A stretch of 64,000 nt of DNA from assembly GCA_021234155.1 (NCBI GenBank), contig JAJEKV010000080.1, positions 1,286,182-1,350,181 of the forward strand, given 5' to 3'. The notes under the pieces are model-generated. The model was given only the letters and a program-made list of their open reading frames with translations, made no database searches and was not told the origin of the DNA. Origin of the DNA: Isoetes taiwanensis (lineage: Eukaryota > Streptophyta > Lycopodiopsida > Isoetales > Isoetaceae). Below are positions 45,013 to 56,919 of this stretch, in pieces (position 1 is the first letter of the stretch; each line of letters starts with the position of its first letter). Both the position numbers and the translations under genes were made by a program.

Positions 45013-45270
45013 GTGGAGGGACAGAAGACCAAAAAGGACAAAATCAAAGACTCGTCAGTGACGAATAAAAGCAAACCCAAAGACTTACCTGTGTCGATTG
45101 CGAGGCTGGACATACGTGTTGGTCGTATAACAGAAGTGAAAAGACATCCAGATGCTGACACTTTATATGTTGAGAATATAGATGTCGGACAGGCAATGCC
45201 TCGAACTGTTGTGAACAGCCTATTAAGTCTGAAAGCTAAAAAAATACTGATGCATCGCTTGTTGATTCCA
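45013..45270 (+). pseudogene. tRNA-binding (EMAPII-like) domain fragment
   Basis: DLPVSIARLDIRVGRITEVK followed by HPDADTLYVENIDVGQAMPRTVV is the start of the OB-fold tRNA-binding domain found at the C-terminus of plant methionyl-tRNA synthetase and in ARC1/EMAPII-type proteins. The Lys-rich lead (TKKDKIKDSSVTNKSK) is also typical of the linker before that domain. The match ends near VVNSLLSLKAKK and then the frame stops, so most of the domain is missing. Probably a decayed or captured exon. Confidence 0.75.
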
Positions 45271-45499
45271 TGCTATATAGAAAGAATTTACAGTTACAAA
45301 TGCACTGGACATTGATGATTTCAAGAAATAGTCATATAGAAAACAATTTGCACGTTCACAGGCAAAGAGGGCAACCTCTGAAATCTTGAAGCAGATCAGT
45401 TTGAAAGGTATGTGTGCAGAAACCTCTAACTATATGAAGCCCCAAAACACTTGAAGCCCATAGGCATTGGCAAACAAAAGCCCATAGGCCCATGTGCAG

Positions 45500-45720
45500 T
45501 GACTGTGCTCCAGGGGTGATCAAGGAAAACCTTTCAAATACACAGCAACAGAAAAGCCATACTTTCGACCTTCATTCCGGAAGCCAGGGCAGAGGAAAGC
45601 ACAAAAGGAAAGAAAAATCAGAATATTTCCCTGCTTTAGTGAACCCTCTCTCAACAATACAAACGTACCTTGCTTTATTTCTTTTCCTTTGTATTTGTTT
45701 CACAACAATATGAATTCCAA
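45500..45720 (+). other. Unrecognised open stretch
   Basis: A short open frame with a Lys/Arg-rich segment (GRGKHKRKEKSEYF) lies between the EMAPII-like fragment and the PPR remnants. I cannot identify it and it may be fortuitous. Confidence 0.2.
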
Positions 45721-45745
45721 GTTTAATAGTAATCACCCCAACCAC

Positions 45746-46513
45746 GTAATAAACACTTCCTTGAAATTACTGTTAAATTCTGCACATTTTACCAGGCATA
45801 ATATATCCTCCGCTGTCTCTAGCGGCGCCGCCATGTGGTGTATTTTTTTGACAGGGCAAAAATGGGAACACTCTGATCCGATGAAGCGTTATTTCTTAAC
45901 ACTAAGCTTCTATTTTTGCATTGCGGCAGTAGCTGGAGAAGATCTGAGCAAGTCTACACCGAGAGGGTTAAGCATTCCCTCCGTTCCTAAGCTTTTGAAT
46001 GCATTATTGCAAATATCTGTAAGCAAACATTCGTCGCTGGAAAAGATCCATGTTCTGCTTAGCAAATCCGATCATCTACCATAGCTAAAAGCTCTATAAC
46101 ACCGGAAGAGCCCTGTGTCTTGCTCAGAAAGATCCATGGTCTGCTTAGCAAATCCGATCATCTACCATAGCTAAAAGCTCTATAACACCGGAAGAGCCCT
46201 GTGTCTTGCGTTGCAGCGTCTGCCTCTCTGAAGAAAAGAGAGGAAAAGAACCTACGCCATCGCCCCTTTTCCGCCATAGCCGTGCTCAAGAAAATATCTC
46301 CCTGAAACTTTTTTTGGAACGTAATTTCAAAGAAGTGTTTATTACGTTTGTTAATTTCCGGCGGTCGGAATTCTGCCGGAAAAATTTTCTCGGCGGAGCC
46401 GCCAGCCTCGGCGGCGCACTCGCGGCTCCGCCGCTCGTGCGCCGCCTCGGATGGCGGCGCCGCCTCGAAAATTTATCCGGCGGAATCCCTCCCCGCCGGA
46501 AATTATCTAATAC
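45746..46513. mobile_element. 768-bp insertion in a PPR-DYW remnant
   Basis: Comparison with the related copy at 47,212-47,300 shows an uninterrupted ACCACATAACCCATCC there (empty site at 47,252/47,253). Here the same sequence is split by 768 bp. Inside, CGTAATAAACACTTCCTTGA (45,745-) is inverted at 46,321-46,346 with one mismatch over 26 bp, giving a MITE-like unit of about 600 bp. This is followed by a GC-rich foldback (46,352-46,508). An 86-bp tandem duplication lies at about 46,045-46,216. Clear target duplications are not visible. Confidence 0.6.
46352..46508. repeat. GC-rich foldback element
   Basis: TAATTTCCGGCGG...GAATTCTGCCGG at the left pairs with CCGGCGGAATCC...CCGCCGGAAATTA at the right, and the interior is made of GGCGGCGCC-type words that can fold further. 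The block is about 70% G+C within AT-rich DNA, unlike every neighbour. Confidence 0.7.
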
Positions 46514-47015
46514 ATAACCCATCCTTGAAACGATGAATCCAAAAATCCAGAATGCATCCCTTATTATAATCTCCCAACGTTCTGTCTTAGAGATGACCTT
46601 GGTGGCTTCATGACAATTCATGCACACGTGCAAATTCTTTGTTGCTCGAATAGTTAAAGCTTCCGCTTTTTCCTCATCTGAAATATAGTGTAATACCAGG
46701 TCAAGTTTCGCTGTATAACCACCCTCCTCTATTTGTTTAATGCGGAATGAATCTCCTCAATTTGTGGGCGGCTTTATCTCCAACAATTGCCAACCTCAAT
46801 CCATGATTTTGCAGTTTCTTTTATGCGGTTGCAGAATATCTGAGCCTTTCTGTTTCTTCAGCTTTATGCCACATTTGAGCATCAGAAAAGATGCCCGACG
46901 TCATGACGTATGCTGTAAAATGATGCGGGTCCAATTTGATAGCCTGTTCAAAGCAATGACTACATAGCTCAACACTGCCATGGTCTTGCATGCAGAAAGT
47001 AAGATATCCAGCCAA
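46514..47015 (-). pseudogene. PPR protein remnant, E and DYW regions (copy B)
   Basis: On the minus strand, VELCSHCFEQAIKLDPHHFTAYV followed by SDAQMWHKAEETERLR (46,830-46,990) is the E motif of plant PLS-class PPR proteins. LDLVLHYISDEEKAEAL and NLHVCMNCHEATKVISK (46,580-46,720) are DYW-domain text with a deletion between them: the GHSEKLA deaminase box is missing. The C-terminal GDYW end is replaced by the 768-bp insertion. These proteins guide C-to-U RNA editing in plant organelles. This copy cannot be functional. Confidence 0.8.
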
Positions 47016-47229
47016 TCATAATCAACCAAGGTAGGCATAATGGTAAGAGCTTGGCATAATACCATGATCTTCCTGCACAGATTTCAAGTACATCCACCCC
47101 TCGTTCACTCATCCTGCATGAGCACATGCAGTCAACATAGTTGCAAATATTATTTCATCTGGGCCTATTCCGCTATGCCCTCTTCTTGCATATTCAAGAA
47201 TATGAATCATAACAATATGAATTCCAAAT

Positions 47230-47535
47230 TTAATAATAATCACCACAACCACATAACCCATCCTTGAAATGATAAATCCGAAATGCATCCCTTATTATAA
47301 TCTCCCGACGTTTTGTCTTAGAGATGACCTTGGTAACATTATGACAATCCATGCACACGTGCAAATTCTTTGTTGCTCGAATGGTTGTGCCAGAAGGTGT
47401 GCTTATAATACCAAAAGCTATGGCCAACTTTTCACAATGTCCACATAAAGCTTCCTCTTTTTCCTCATCTGAAATCTGGTGTAATACCAGGTCAAGTTTT
47501 GGTGTATAAGACACCACCATCCATCTGTTAATCAT
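47230..47535 (-). pseudogene. PPR DYW-domain remnant (copy A)
   Basis: About 100 residues of a DYW deaminase domain: LDLVLHQISDEEKEEAL, GHCEKLAIAFGIIS (the HxE zinc/catalytic box, with Cys where Ser is usual), NLHVCMDCHNVTKVISK (CxxCH zinc box) and the end FKDGLCGCGDYY. The last residue is Tyr in place of the usual Trp. No PPR repeats precede it within the next few hundred bases on the minus strand, so it is a fragment. It supplies the empty site for the insertion in copy B. Confidence 0.82.
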
Positions 47536-47579
47536 TTTCGTGGAGCATTCACCTATTTGATCACATAGAAGGAAATTTG

Positions 47580-48300
47580 TTGAAAAATTATGAAAACCAT
47601 TCTACATAACTTGCTAGAGAAAAGGTCGTATGAAAACCATTCTACATAACTTGCTAGAGAAAAGGTCGCAAGATGACAGCAAAGTAAAGGATAGAGATAA
47701 CTCTGTCATTGCCAAAATATTGCATACATAAATAACTTACCTGCAGATATTTATCTCCTTAAAATCCATCTATAGGAAAGATAGAATTGATACCTATGCA
47801 AAAAGAATAAATCGACAGAGAACGTCCATAATCTTAGTATCCACCTCCATGCTGCATCTACCTTTGGTCTAGAGCATAAAGAAATGAATCAGGTATTGAA
47901 CCGGAAGATATTGAACCAAAAGAGCATCCATTAGATATTGAACCGGAAGAACAGATATGCAACTGGAAGAGCAGCCATGTCCGCATAGCCGAGGGGTTCT
48001 GGCTACCGAGAGAAACCCCAGAACGATGCCGCCCTGGAAAATTTCGAGCATTCCTTTGTGTTCTCTAAGCGGCTCCAGAAAGGTATTTGGGACAGTAATA
48101 AAACTTCATATTTGATATTTTTCGACGAAAGGGTACGTTTTATGTGCCCCTTCCATTTTTAAATAGTTTGATCTGGGCCGTCATAGTTGCAAAGAGACAA
48201 CGGACAAATCTGGGCCGTCCGGCGGGGGGCAAGGACATTGGCGCGATCTCGGCCGTCGATCGAGCGCACAGACCGACGCCACGGTTTTATAATATAGGAT
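47580..48300. other. Non-coding stretch with a 41-bp tandem duplication
   Basis: ATGAAAACCATTCTACATAA and the following CTTGCTAGAGAAAAGGTCG occur twice at about 47,588-47,669. ATTGAACCGGAAGA recurs near 47,895 and 47,938. GC-rich GGCCGTC words occur near 48,175-48,290. No gene recognised. Confidence 0.45.
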
Positions 48301-48835
48301 GATCGCTCTTGAAATGATGCTATATGCATGCACTGCTCAAAGCTCTGGGAAGTGATCTGGATATGCTGGCTTTATATTTGCTTGCCTTAATGGGATATGT
48401 TTATAGGTTATGTTCTTCCATGTCTGCAGGGTATCCAAGAGATTTATTTCAGTTTGAAAGCAGATTTGCAGACCTCTTGGCTTCTTTGAAGGAACTTGAT
48501 TTGGACTCAAATATCCCTCAACATTTACCTGTTGAAAATGAATCATGATTATTGGTTTGAATTTATTCCAGAGGTGGATCTATGGCAGTCAAGTGAAATG
48601 CAGGAATGGTCAGTTGAAGGCATAGGATCTGTTCTGTTTGAGCTGCTGCCAAGCTCAGATTACCTATTGACATTGTTCGGAAGCCCAGGGCAGTGGGTAG
48701 CCATTCCCAAACAATCTACTATCCATAAGGCGTTATGGACTTCGGATTTACAGTTCCGGCAGAAGCTCCTTCGTTGGCTGTCGCTAGAGGTAAGCAGATC
48801 CTTAAACATCCCTCTTTTTGTTTCTTTGCCCCAAT
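48301..48835 (+). pseudogene. Unrecognised gene fragment, duplicated downstream
   Basis: After an acceptor-like CTGCAG at 48,429, YPRDLFQFESRFADLLASLK continues to LDLDSNIPQHLPVENES and a stop. A second frame from 48,545 gives YWFEFIPEVDLWQSSEMQEW and GSVLFELLPSSDYLLTLFGS up to a possible donor at 48,790. These read like real exons. I do not recognise the family. A degraded copy of the first part lies at 49,457-49,735, where the frame is broken just after LKELDLD. Confidence 0.45.
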
Positions 48836-49269
48836 TTTAATTTGCCCATTTTCGTAGATTGAGATCTCTTGCCAGATTCAACCACGCTTCGTAGATGGTT
48901 TTATAGTCCTGATTATTCTGCAGAGACCAATATGTGTAAAACTTTATAATTACAGATAGAAGTTTGCTCATAGCTCAAGCCGATGTGGACACCAGCCCTT
49001 ACCTTGAATGATAGCAAAACCGTTATTGCAAGGCTATATAAAATTCTTCATGTGGTAAGATTTCACTCTAAACCTACTGCAACTTCTGATTGTTTTGTTG
49101 TAATAAACATTAAAAAGGCGACTGTGACTCCAAAGATCAACCAAAATATGATGCCTCTTTGCAAATTGCACTTCCATTGGGATGCTTTTACTTCAAGTGG
49201 GATGGCACTGTACCCTAACTCTTGCTTCAATTTCTAATATATAACAGGAATAAGATTGTTCTATTTGGT

Positions 49270-49735
49270 TATTCAAGGATATGTCTTTATGACAAATATG
49301 TTCAGATTGATTGCATTGGTTGCTTTTGGACTAGAGATAGTAATCTGTATAGGTGTTCTTATAAGGATTATCTTTACAAACTGGTGCACAAATACATTTA
49401 TCGTTATAGTCTATTTTAATTGAAAAAAGGTTTCTAATACATGGATTTTAGATTATATGATCGCTCTTGAAATGATGCTATATGCATGCACTGGTCAAAG
49501 CCTTAATGGGATATGTTTATAGGTTGAAATGTTAGTTCTTCCATGTCTGCAGGGTATCCAAGAGATTTATCTCAGTTTGAAAGCAGATTTGCAGACCTCT
49601 TGGCCTCTTTGAAGGAACTTGATTTGGATTAATATCCCTCAACATTTACCTGTTGAAAATGAATCATGATTATTGGTTTGAATTTGTGCCAGAGGGGATC
49701 TATGGCAGTCAAGTGAAATCCATTATATGATGCCT
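49270..49735 (+). repeat. Second copy of duplicated gene-fragment sequence
   Basis: 49,270-49,455 matches 42,430-42,630. From 49,457, ATGATCGCTCTTGAAATGAT begins a second match, to 48,300-48,600, with deletions of about 40 and 5 bp. Together these indicate segmental duplication of an exon-intron region. Confidence 0.75.
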
Positions 49736-49847
49736 ATGATGCATCTTCCCCATGGCCTTATAGCCCAACATCCCCTCATAACAGTGCAGCTTGGTGTCTC
49801 TCAGGGCCTTACAGAGAATAACAACACCATCTAGTTTGTGTGTATCC

Positions 49848-50230
49848 CACACACTGTCCCCAAATTTTGGTCCATTGTTGAAAACTCTAGTTTTCTTAGG
49901 TCCACATGTCCTTCATTCAGAGATCACAAAAAAAACCTACATGTAGATGTGTGGAGGTGTGATTTTACTAATTGACCGTGTTGTTTCTTAAGTGGACAAG
50001 GAGCGTCCACTGTTATTTTTGTAAGAAGCTGTAGTTTCTGTTTGTTAGGGGGTGGTGTTTTTTAAGGAGGTATGTTTTTTGTTAAAAGAACTGCGGTTTT
50101 TATTTTTTGAGGTGGTATTGTTTTTCAGAAGGTGTAGTTTTTGGAGGTGTGGTTTATAAGTAAGTGTAGATTTTAAGGAGGTTTTTTTAAAGGATGTATG
50201 GTTCTCTAAAGGGGTGTGATATTTTAAGGT
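49848..50230 (+). mobile_element. Single terminus of the CACACTG-type element family
   Basis: CACACTGTCCCCAAATTTTG then GGTCCATTGTTGAAAAC matches the inner-element ends at 13,007 and (inverted) 30,252. Similarity with the right end continues inward through TCTAGTTTTCTTAGGTCCAC, ACATGTCC and CCTACATGTAGATGTGTGGA. A partner terminus is not found in the window. Confidence 0.6.
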
Positions 50231-52735
50231 TATTAATAGCCAATCTTGTAAGCACCATTATACAATCATTGCACTACTCCCATCCATATGACACCCCATA
50301 AAGTATTCATGTTGTCATTGCATATGCCATGTGTAAAAATGCAGTATCTCATTTATTGTCCCTCTACCCCTCATGCTTATAGAAAACTATAATGCAAAGG
50401 CATATAAAGATCCCAAAATTGAGTTGAATTGAATTTAACTTTAACATCCATGGGGACCAACAAGATAAGATCTTATAAGATCTAGTATGTGTGTGTGTAA
50501 TTGTATATCATATGACATGACACGAGAAGAAGCCACTTAAATTCATATCCTGATTATGGAACAAGTACATCATTTGGAATCATAAAATAACCTAAAATTG
50601 CATGTTGTATGGTTTCAGCCAGCTCAAAGTCCTATATGTTGGCAGCATGGTATAATTCAATAAGTTTATACAAGTTACAAGAAGGATCTCACCACATCCT
50701 TAAATTTCAATGCATGTATCTACATTTTTGCTCAAGGGTAGAGGCGTGGTACCTACAAACCATCCAGGAGCTTAAGTTAGTATAAGAATAATAACTAGAC
50801 CTGGGAACTGCAGGTGTCATAGCCACCATCCAGTTGTTATCCATGTCAAAGCTAAAATATAGATAAGAGCATAAAGGAAGCTTAAGAATGATAGTATCAT
50901 TAATTCTTAGGAACATACTTTTCAGAAATAACTCTCTTGGAAGTTTTCAGAAAACAATACCACCCAACTCTGCTCTCTTATACTAAGTTGTCTCAGGGTC
51001 CAGGCTAATGTGCATTTCATCAGACATATTCCATTATGAAACATCTTTACTATTTGCATTCAGAAATTTAATATCCTTATGTGTATTTCACAAGGTTTCT
51101 GCTAAAATTAATAGTCATGTGGCAAAGAAGACACTATGAAGCAAGATCCACATATATAATCATGCAATTTGAAAAAGCTCAGAAGAAACCAGCATAAAAA
51201 GGGTCCAAGGACACAGGAAAGAATCAAAACGAATACAAACCCATGGAGAAGGCACCGCAAAGAATAAGCAAAGAAGACAAGAAACACCAAAGAGAGGAAG
51301 ATGTGGTGCAACATGTGCAAGATGTGGTGCGGCATAAGTGACCTGCTATAACGATAGGAGGCAGGTTACACTGACCCTAAAAGGTGCAAGTGAACTGCTG
51401 ACAGAATCAAGAAAACAAACACAGCAATGTAAAGAACATGACTGGCCTGAACAAATTTTTAGAATCAAGCACACCAAAGGCTAGAATATGATGAAAAAGA
51501 TCAACAAGATTAGATAACTCTGGAAAAAACAAGCAGCAGATTGGCATATTACAGCAGCTAGAGGTCTACATAGAGCTTAAAAAAGAACAAGTGAAGAAAT
51601 GGCAACTGCAAGAAACAACACAGCAAGGGACGATAAAGTTTTGTGCATGCTTAACCACAACAAATAGTTAAAAATTAGCCTAACAAACTCAAAAAGAGGA
51701 GGGAAAGGTCAACATTTAAGACCAAGCACAAATGCAGAGCTAGGGAGATACTTAAAAGTCTTAACAAATTGCTAAAATGAAGCACAACAAAAGCAAGAAA
51801 TTGAGAGGAAAAAACTGCAGCAAGATCAAACAACTTTGGAAGATGAAACAAATAAGACTAGAAAAGAAAGCATGGTTCAGAAACTCAAGGAAAATCATGG
51901 GAAGAACAATGTGCAAGAAGAACTGAGAAAAGCAGCAAATCATATTGCAGTAGACAAGGTCTGCTACATCAATTGGAAAATGTATGGCAAAATATTGAGA
52001 AAGCACGTTGGAAAAGGACCAGAAAAGGCAAAAAGGCTTTAAAGGGATGAGTTCACAAGGAAAGCAAATATAGAAGAATTTAGAAATGAAAGAAGTTATG
52101 GAATAAGAGCAATTCGAAAGAAAGGAAATATAATCTAAGCAGAAGACATGCTTTAAGAAAGAACAAAATTAGAACGAAAGAAAGGAAGAACATACCTTAA
52201 AAACGTCCAAGGAGAAAGAAGTCCGTTGATGAATTTAAAAGAGACCAATAACACAGGGATAGGATCACCAAATCACAAGAATAGAGCACAATAGAAACTC
52301 ACGGAATAGACTACAGAAGAGAGGAGGCTTGTCTCCAAGAATGCATGGATATAAAGAGTAACGAGAAAGGAAAAAATGGGAGGAACAAATGCACGTCCAA
52401 CCGAAAACTTAAAAAGAGAAACCACTAACTACTAAGATACATAAAGAAAGAAGGCTAAAGAAAAAGACAAACAAACATAACCAACGAACCAACAAAAAGG
52501 GGGGAAATTTGTTGGTCATGGAACCACATAAAAATATAGAAAGGTTAAAGGAAAAGGACGAAACACAAGATAAAAATGAAATATAAATGACATCCAAAAG
52601 GAGCCAAATGAAGGTTATAAAGAAACAATGCTATAAAACCACAAGCCAAATTTTTTTTAAAACCAACCACTTAGCAAAGGAATTAATAGACCAAATCAAG
52701 CTTCTAGCCACTAGAAAATCACTGTAGTATTACTA
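50230..52735. other. Non-coding, purine-rich towards the right
   Basis: No recognisable gene. From about 51,100 the plus strand becomes strongly A/G-rich, with reiterated GAAAGAA/AAGAAG-like words, which explains the fortuitous open frames on the minus strand. Confidence 0.45.
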
Positions 52736-52739
52736 GTAT

Positions 52740-52867
<128 letters not shown>

Positions 52868-52944
52868 AGTGAAGTGAAGTGATGTGTTTTATTGCGTCTT
52901 TTGAGACCATCAGGTCTATAAGACCAATTACATAATATAGATTT

Positions 52945-55379
52945 CTAGTTATCATCTGACAACCCCTCATGAGGATCGTCATCACTTTCCTCTCTTTCCT
53001 CGTCTGTCAAGTACATTTCTATAGCCTTAATTCCTGCCTCTCTCATCTGCATCAAATCGATCAGGAAGCTACCCGCTATTGTAGCTGGCATATCAAAAAA
53101 CGGTTGCATGCTGCTTATGTGTATGCCAAGGGCATCCCTCAGAGTTTGGTATGCTGGGCAATGAATGATTGCATGTTCTTCATCTTCTACCTGATCTGCT
53201 CCACACATCCGACATGTTCGGTATTCCCGTGGTATATTGTACCATCGTCCTACTTCCACCCCTAGGTGATGTGCACTCAACCGCATTCTACATATTGCGT
53301 GCCTCTTGCTCATGGAGATGCTCTCATTGAGATAGCTCATTTCTTGCAAGGACGGGTTCATCTTCTCCCTATAGTGTGACATTTTCATTCCTGGACTATA
53401 CCAGATCCTTGCCAGTGCCGTCTCCTTAACCCATTCATAAATTCTGTTTTTGTTAACACCGAGGTCTTCTATCTTAAGTCCCCATTTGTGCATCCAGGTC
53501 AAACCATCTGCATACCACCCTTTCTCGAACGTTTCCCTCAATGCTAACCTTGGATAACTGTTTTCTTCTAGACCTCCGAGCTTACTTAAATATCCCAAAT
53601 ATCGGCACAGGGCCTCACATTCCAAGGGCATCATGCCACATTCCGCCAGCATCATCTCATATGGTGTTTGTACTTTGACTCCAAGCTCAGTGCGTAGAAA
53701 TTTCTTTTGTATCTTCTCAATTTTTTGCCATAGTTCTAGAGATAGCTTTGGCCCCCATACCTCACATCCATATAATACTACAGCCTGTACAAGGGTTCTA
53801 AAGAGCATCTTTTTTAATTCAAATCTCCAGATTTCTGCTTTCAAGCACTTTTTCTGCATAGCGAATAGAGCCTTTAGCCCCCCATTTACCCGTTGTTCCA
53901 CTGCTTGATTCCATCTGAAGTGTTTATCTACAATCAGCCCCAAGTATTTGTATGTCTGTGTTATTTCGACCCTGTCTCCCTTGTATGTGAATGTAAAATT
54001 ATGATCCAGTGTGGTCCCAATCAGCACAATCTTAGTCTTCATCAAGTTTACCTGCATCCCCGTTGTCTCGCAAAAAGATGCTAGGACATCTAAATGTTTT
54101 TGCATCCCCTCTCTACTGCGCGCAAGCAGAACTATGTCATCGGCATATAGCAGAATACATATAGCATACCCTGCTACTTGGGTGCCACCTCCCCCAAGAG
54201 TGGTTATCCATCTTTCTAGGTCATCAATAAAAATGCCAAACATAGTAGGGGATAGGGGGCAGCCCTGCTTCACTCCTATATTACTCTCCACCTGTTCATC
54301 ACACTCTCCAATGTATGGGAAGGAGAGCTGCACCAACACCTTCTCATATAACAGTTTCACTGCGCTCCTTAGGTGACTAGGCACATCAATTCTGTCCATG
54401 CTTTCCCACAGCTTGTCTCTACTCATTAGATCAAATGCTTTGGTAAAGTCAACAAAGCCTGCAAATAACGGTTTTCGAGTTCCTTTCACTGAATCCATCA
54501 TAGCCCTGAATGTTACCAAATGGTCTATTGTGGATTTTTTCGGCCTAAAGCCTGCCTGCCCTTTAGCACGTACATCATGCGTCTCTGCCCAAACACTTAT
54601 CTTATGCTCTACAATGGTTGCAAAAAGTTTTGCGAAGAGATTGCTCACCATAATCATGCGATAGTTACTTGCTTCCGTTTCACTTCCCGACTTATGTATG
54701 GGAACCACCCTATTGATCTGCCATGTTTTTGGGAACCCTTCTTGCGCTGCCACATTAAACATTTCAGTTATTTTTCCTTGGACCCCCTCTCCTGCCCATT
54801 TGAGCATTTCGGCCACCATTCCCATGGTATCTGCCGCTTTTCCATTTGCTAGCTTTTCTAGCCCTTGCTGCACATCCTCAGATGTGAATACCAGATCTGT
54901 TGTAATACCATTCAGTTCTTGTGTGATGCCATTCACGTGATAAAGCTTCTTCACCTGTGCAATGAGATCTTCCACCTTTAAGTGCTGCTGGGGTTGCTTG
55001 CCTTGTTTCATGCGTTTCCAAAATTTTTGCGGATCTCTCAGTAGATCTACAACTAGCTCATGTTGTTTGTGACGTACAAATTCCCTTTTTTTGCATTTGG
55101 TGAGAGTTTTAAACTCTTTGATTAGTCGTACTCGCTCCAGACCATGAGCACTTTTATATTGTTTTCTTTTGTGTTGGCATTCCTCATCAAACCATCCTTT
55201 GCAAGGTAATCCTTTTTTCTTGCGCCCTGAGTTAAAACATGTGCTTGCTGCTTCCAGTACCAGCGAGGTCAAAACCTCACTTTTCCCAGCGGCACTTTGT
55301 GGCCAGGCTGCATTTGCCACTTTTGCTTCACAGTATGCCTGGTATTTCTCAGCCTTCCATTTGTTAATATGTATGCCAT
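52945..55379 (-). CDS. LINE C ORF2: reverse transcriptase, 5'-truncated
   Basis: A nearly 800-residue open frame of a non-LTR retrotransposon. It starts after the endonuclease: GLPCKGWFDEECQHKRKQYK is typical of the linker. RT blocks follow in order: VVPIHKSGSETEASNYRMIM, KGQAGFRPKKSTIDHLVTF, AGFVDFTKAFDLMSRDKLW, GVKQGCPLSPTMFGIFIDDL and the catalytic YADD at 54,136-54,147. A C-terminal zinc motif (CRMCGADQVEDEEHAIIHC) follows. There is no stop or frameshift across the RT domain, so it is much younger than LINE B, its relative. The frame is open to about 55,379 but has no endonuclease, and a (CT)n tract lies at its 5' boundary, so the copy is 5'-truncated and not autonomous. Confidence 0.88.
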
Positions 55380-55385
55380 ATTAAC

Positions 55386-55414
55386 AAAGAGAGAGAGAGA
55401 GAGAGAGAGAGAGA
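55386..55414 (+). repeat. (GA)n microsatellite
   Basis: About 14 GA units at the 5' truncation point of LINE C. Confidence 0.9.
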
Positions 55415-56080
55415 TTCCAAGTGCTTGGCTGGTAGATGCAAGATGCAACAGAAGTTGTTGGAGTTGCTTGACTGCTGCTACCACGACTACCATTTCCAAA
55501 GCTCAGATGTAGGTTTGGTGTGTATATCCACATGCACATGAATGTTGAGGAGTAAAATATCTTCCTCTTCTACCTCTATTTCTGCCACGCCCCCTAGTGG
55601 TGTAATGAGACGTAACAACAGACTCATGACAGAATTAGCTTCATTAGCAGCTTCATTTAGGTTTAAAGTAAACCACTTTGTAGGAGCATTACGTTTTCTG
55701 GCCAAACTTGTATTGAATTCTTATGGAAGAAACAACTGCTCAATATAGCGGGGCCCCTCATTCTCATCATCATAACTCTGAGATAGCCGGGTTTTCCCCT
55801 CGGCATACTCTTCAGCTGCTATTATCATTAATTCTCTGGTGTACATGAAGACCATCAAAGCTCTTAAAGCAGCCACTGTATAAAGGATATAAATTGCACT
55901 TTTATCCAGCAGCTTTCCATGTTATTTGCCAATAACCATAAGGCATGATCAAACCATAAGATGTTGCTTTTGGGGCATTGGTCACCTTGCTGGCATGTAC
56001 ATTTTATGAATAGTCTGTCATCATTTGAGTGTGCATACCTTTTTCTGCCATAGGGATGTGCAATGGCCAAATTTTCTGTC
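55415..56080. other. Non-coding stretch, no recognised gene
   Basis: Short open frames only, without familiar motifs. Confidence 0.35.
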
Positions 56081-56082
56081 CA

Positions 56083-56915
56083 CTTGGCTCAAACATGCCA
56101 CCTAGGCTCAAACATGCCACCAAGGTGGATTCAACATGCCAAGGTGGCTCCAACCTGCCATGCAGGCTCTAACATGCCACGCAGGTTTAACATGCCAAGG
56201 TGGTGCAAACATGCCACATGGGCTCGACCATGCCACCTAGGCTCCAACATGCCAAGGTGGCCCAAACATGCCACGTGGGCTCCAGCATGCCACCTAGGCT
56301 CAAACACGCCACGCGGGCTCCAACATGCCAAGGTGGCTCAAACATGCCATCTAGGCTCCAACATACTAAGGTGGCTCAAGCATGCCACCTAGGCACTAAC
56401 ATGCCAAGGTGGCTCAAACATGCCACGTGGGCTCCAACATGCCAAGGTGGCTCAAACATGCCACGTGGGCTCCCAACATGCCACCTAGGCTCCAACATGC
56501 CAAGGTGGCTCAAACATGCCATGTGGGCTCCAACATGCCACCTAGGCTCCAACATGCCAAGGTGGCTCAGGCATGCCAAGGTGGCTCAAACATGCCACCT
56601 AGGCTCCAACATGACAAGGTGGCTCAAACATGCCAAGGTGGCTCAAACATGCCACGTGGGCTCCAACATGCCACCTAGGCTCCAACATGCCAAGCTGGCT
56701 CAAACATGCCACGTGGACTCCAACATGCCACGTGGGCTCCAACATGCCAAGGCGGCTCAAACATGCCACTTAGGCTCTAACATGCCACCTAGGCTCAAAC
56801 ATGCCAAGGTGGCTCCAACATGCCACGCGGGCTCCAACATGCCACCTAGGCTCCAACATGCCAAGGTGGCTCAAGCATGCCATCTAGGCTCAAGCATTCC
56901 ACCTAGGCACTCCAA
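56083..56915 (-). repeat. 19-bp minisatellite array, third block
   Basis: About 43 copies of the unit found at 22.3-24.1 and 26.4-29.4 kb, here in the opposite orientation (AACATGCCACCTAGGCTCC and AACATGCCAAGGTGGCTCA on the plus strand). It is followed by the same flank and arm sequence as the main palindrome. Confidence 0.92.
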
Positions 56916-56919
56916 GTGG

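Noticed and set aside
51100-52640. Minus-strand frames rich in Phe/Leu/Cys resembling membrane proteins
   Set aside because: They result from the purine-rich plus strand, which gives pyrimidine-rich codons on the minus strand. No frame is long or conserved-looking.
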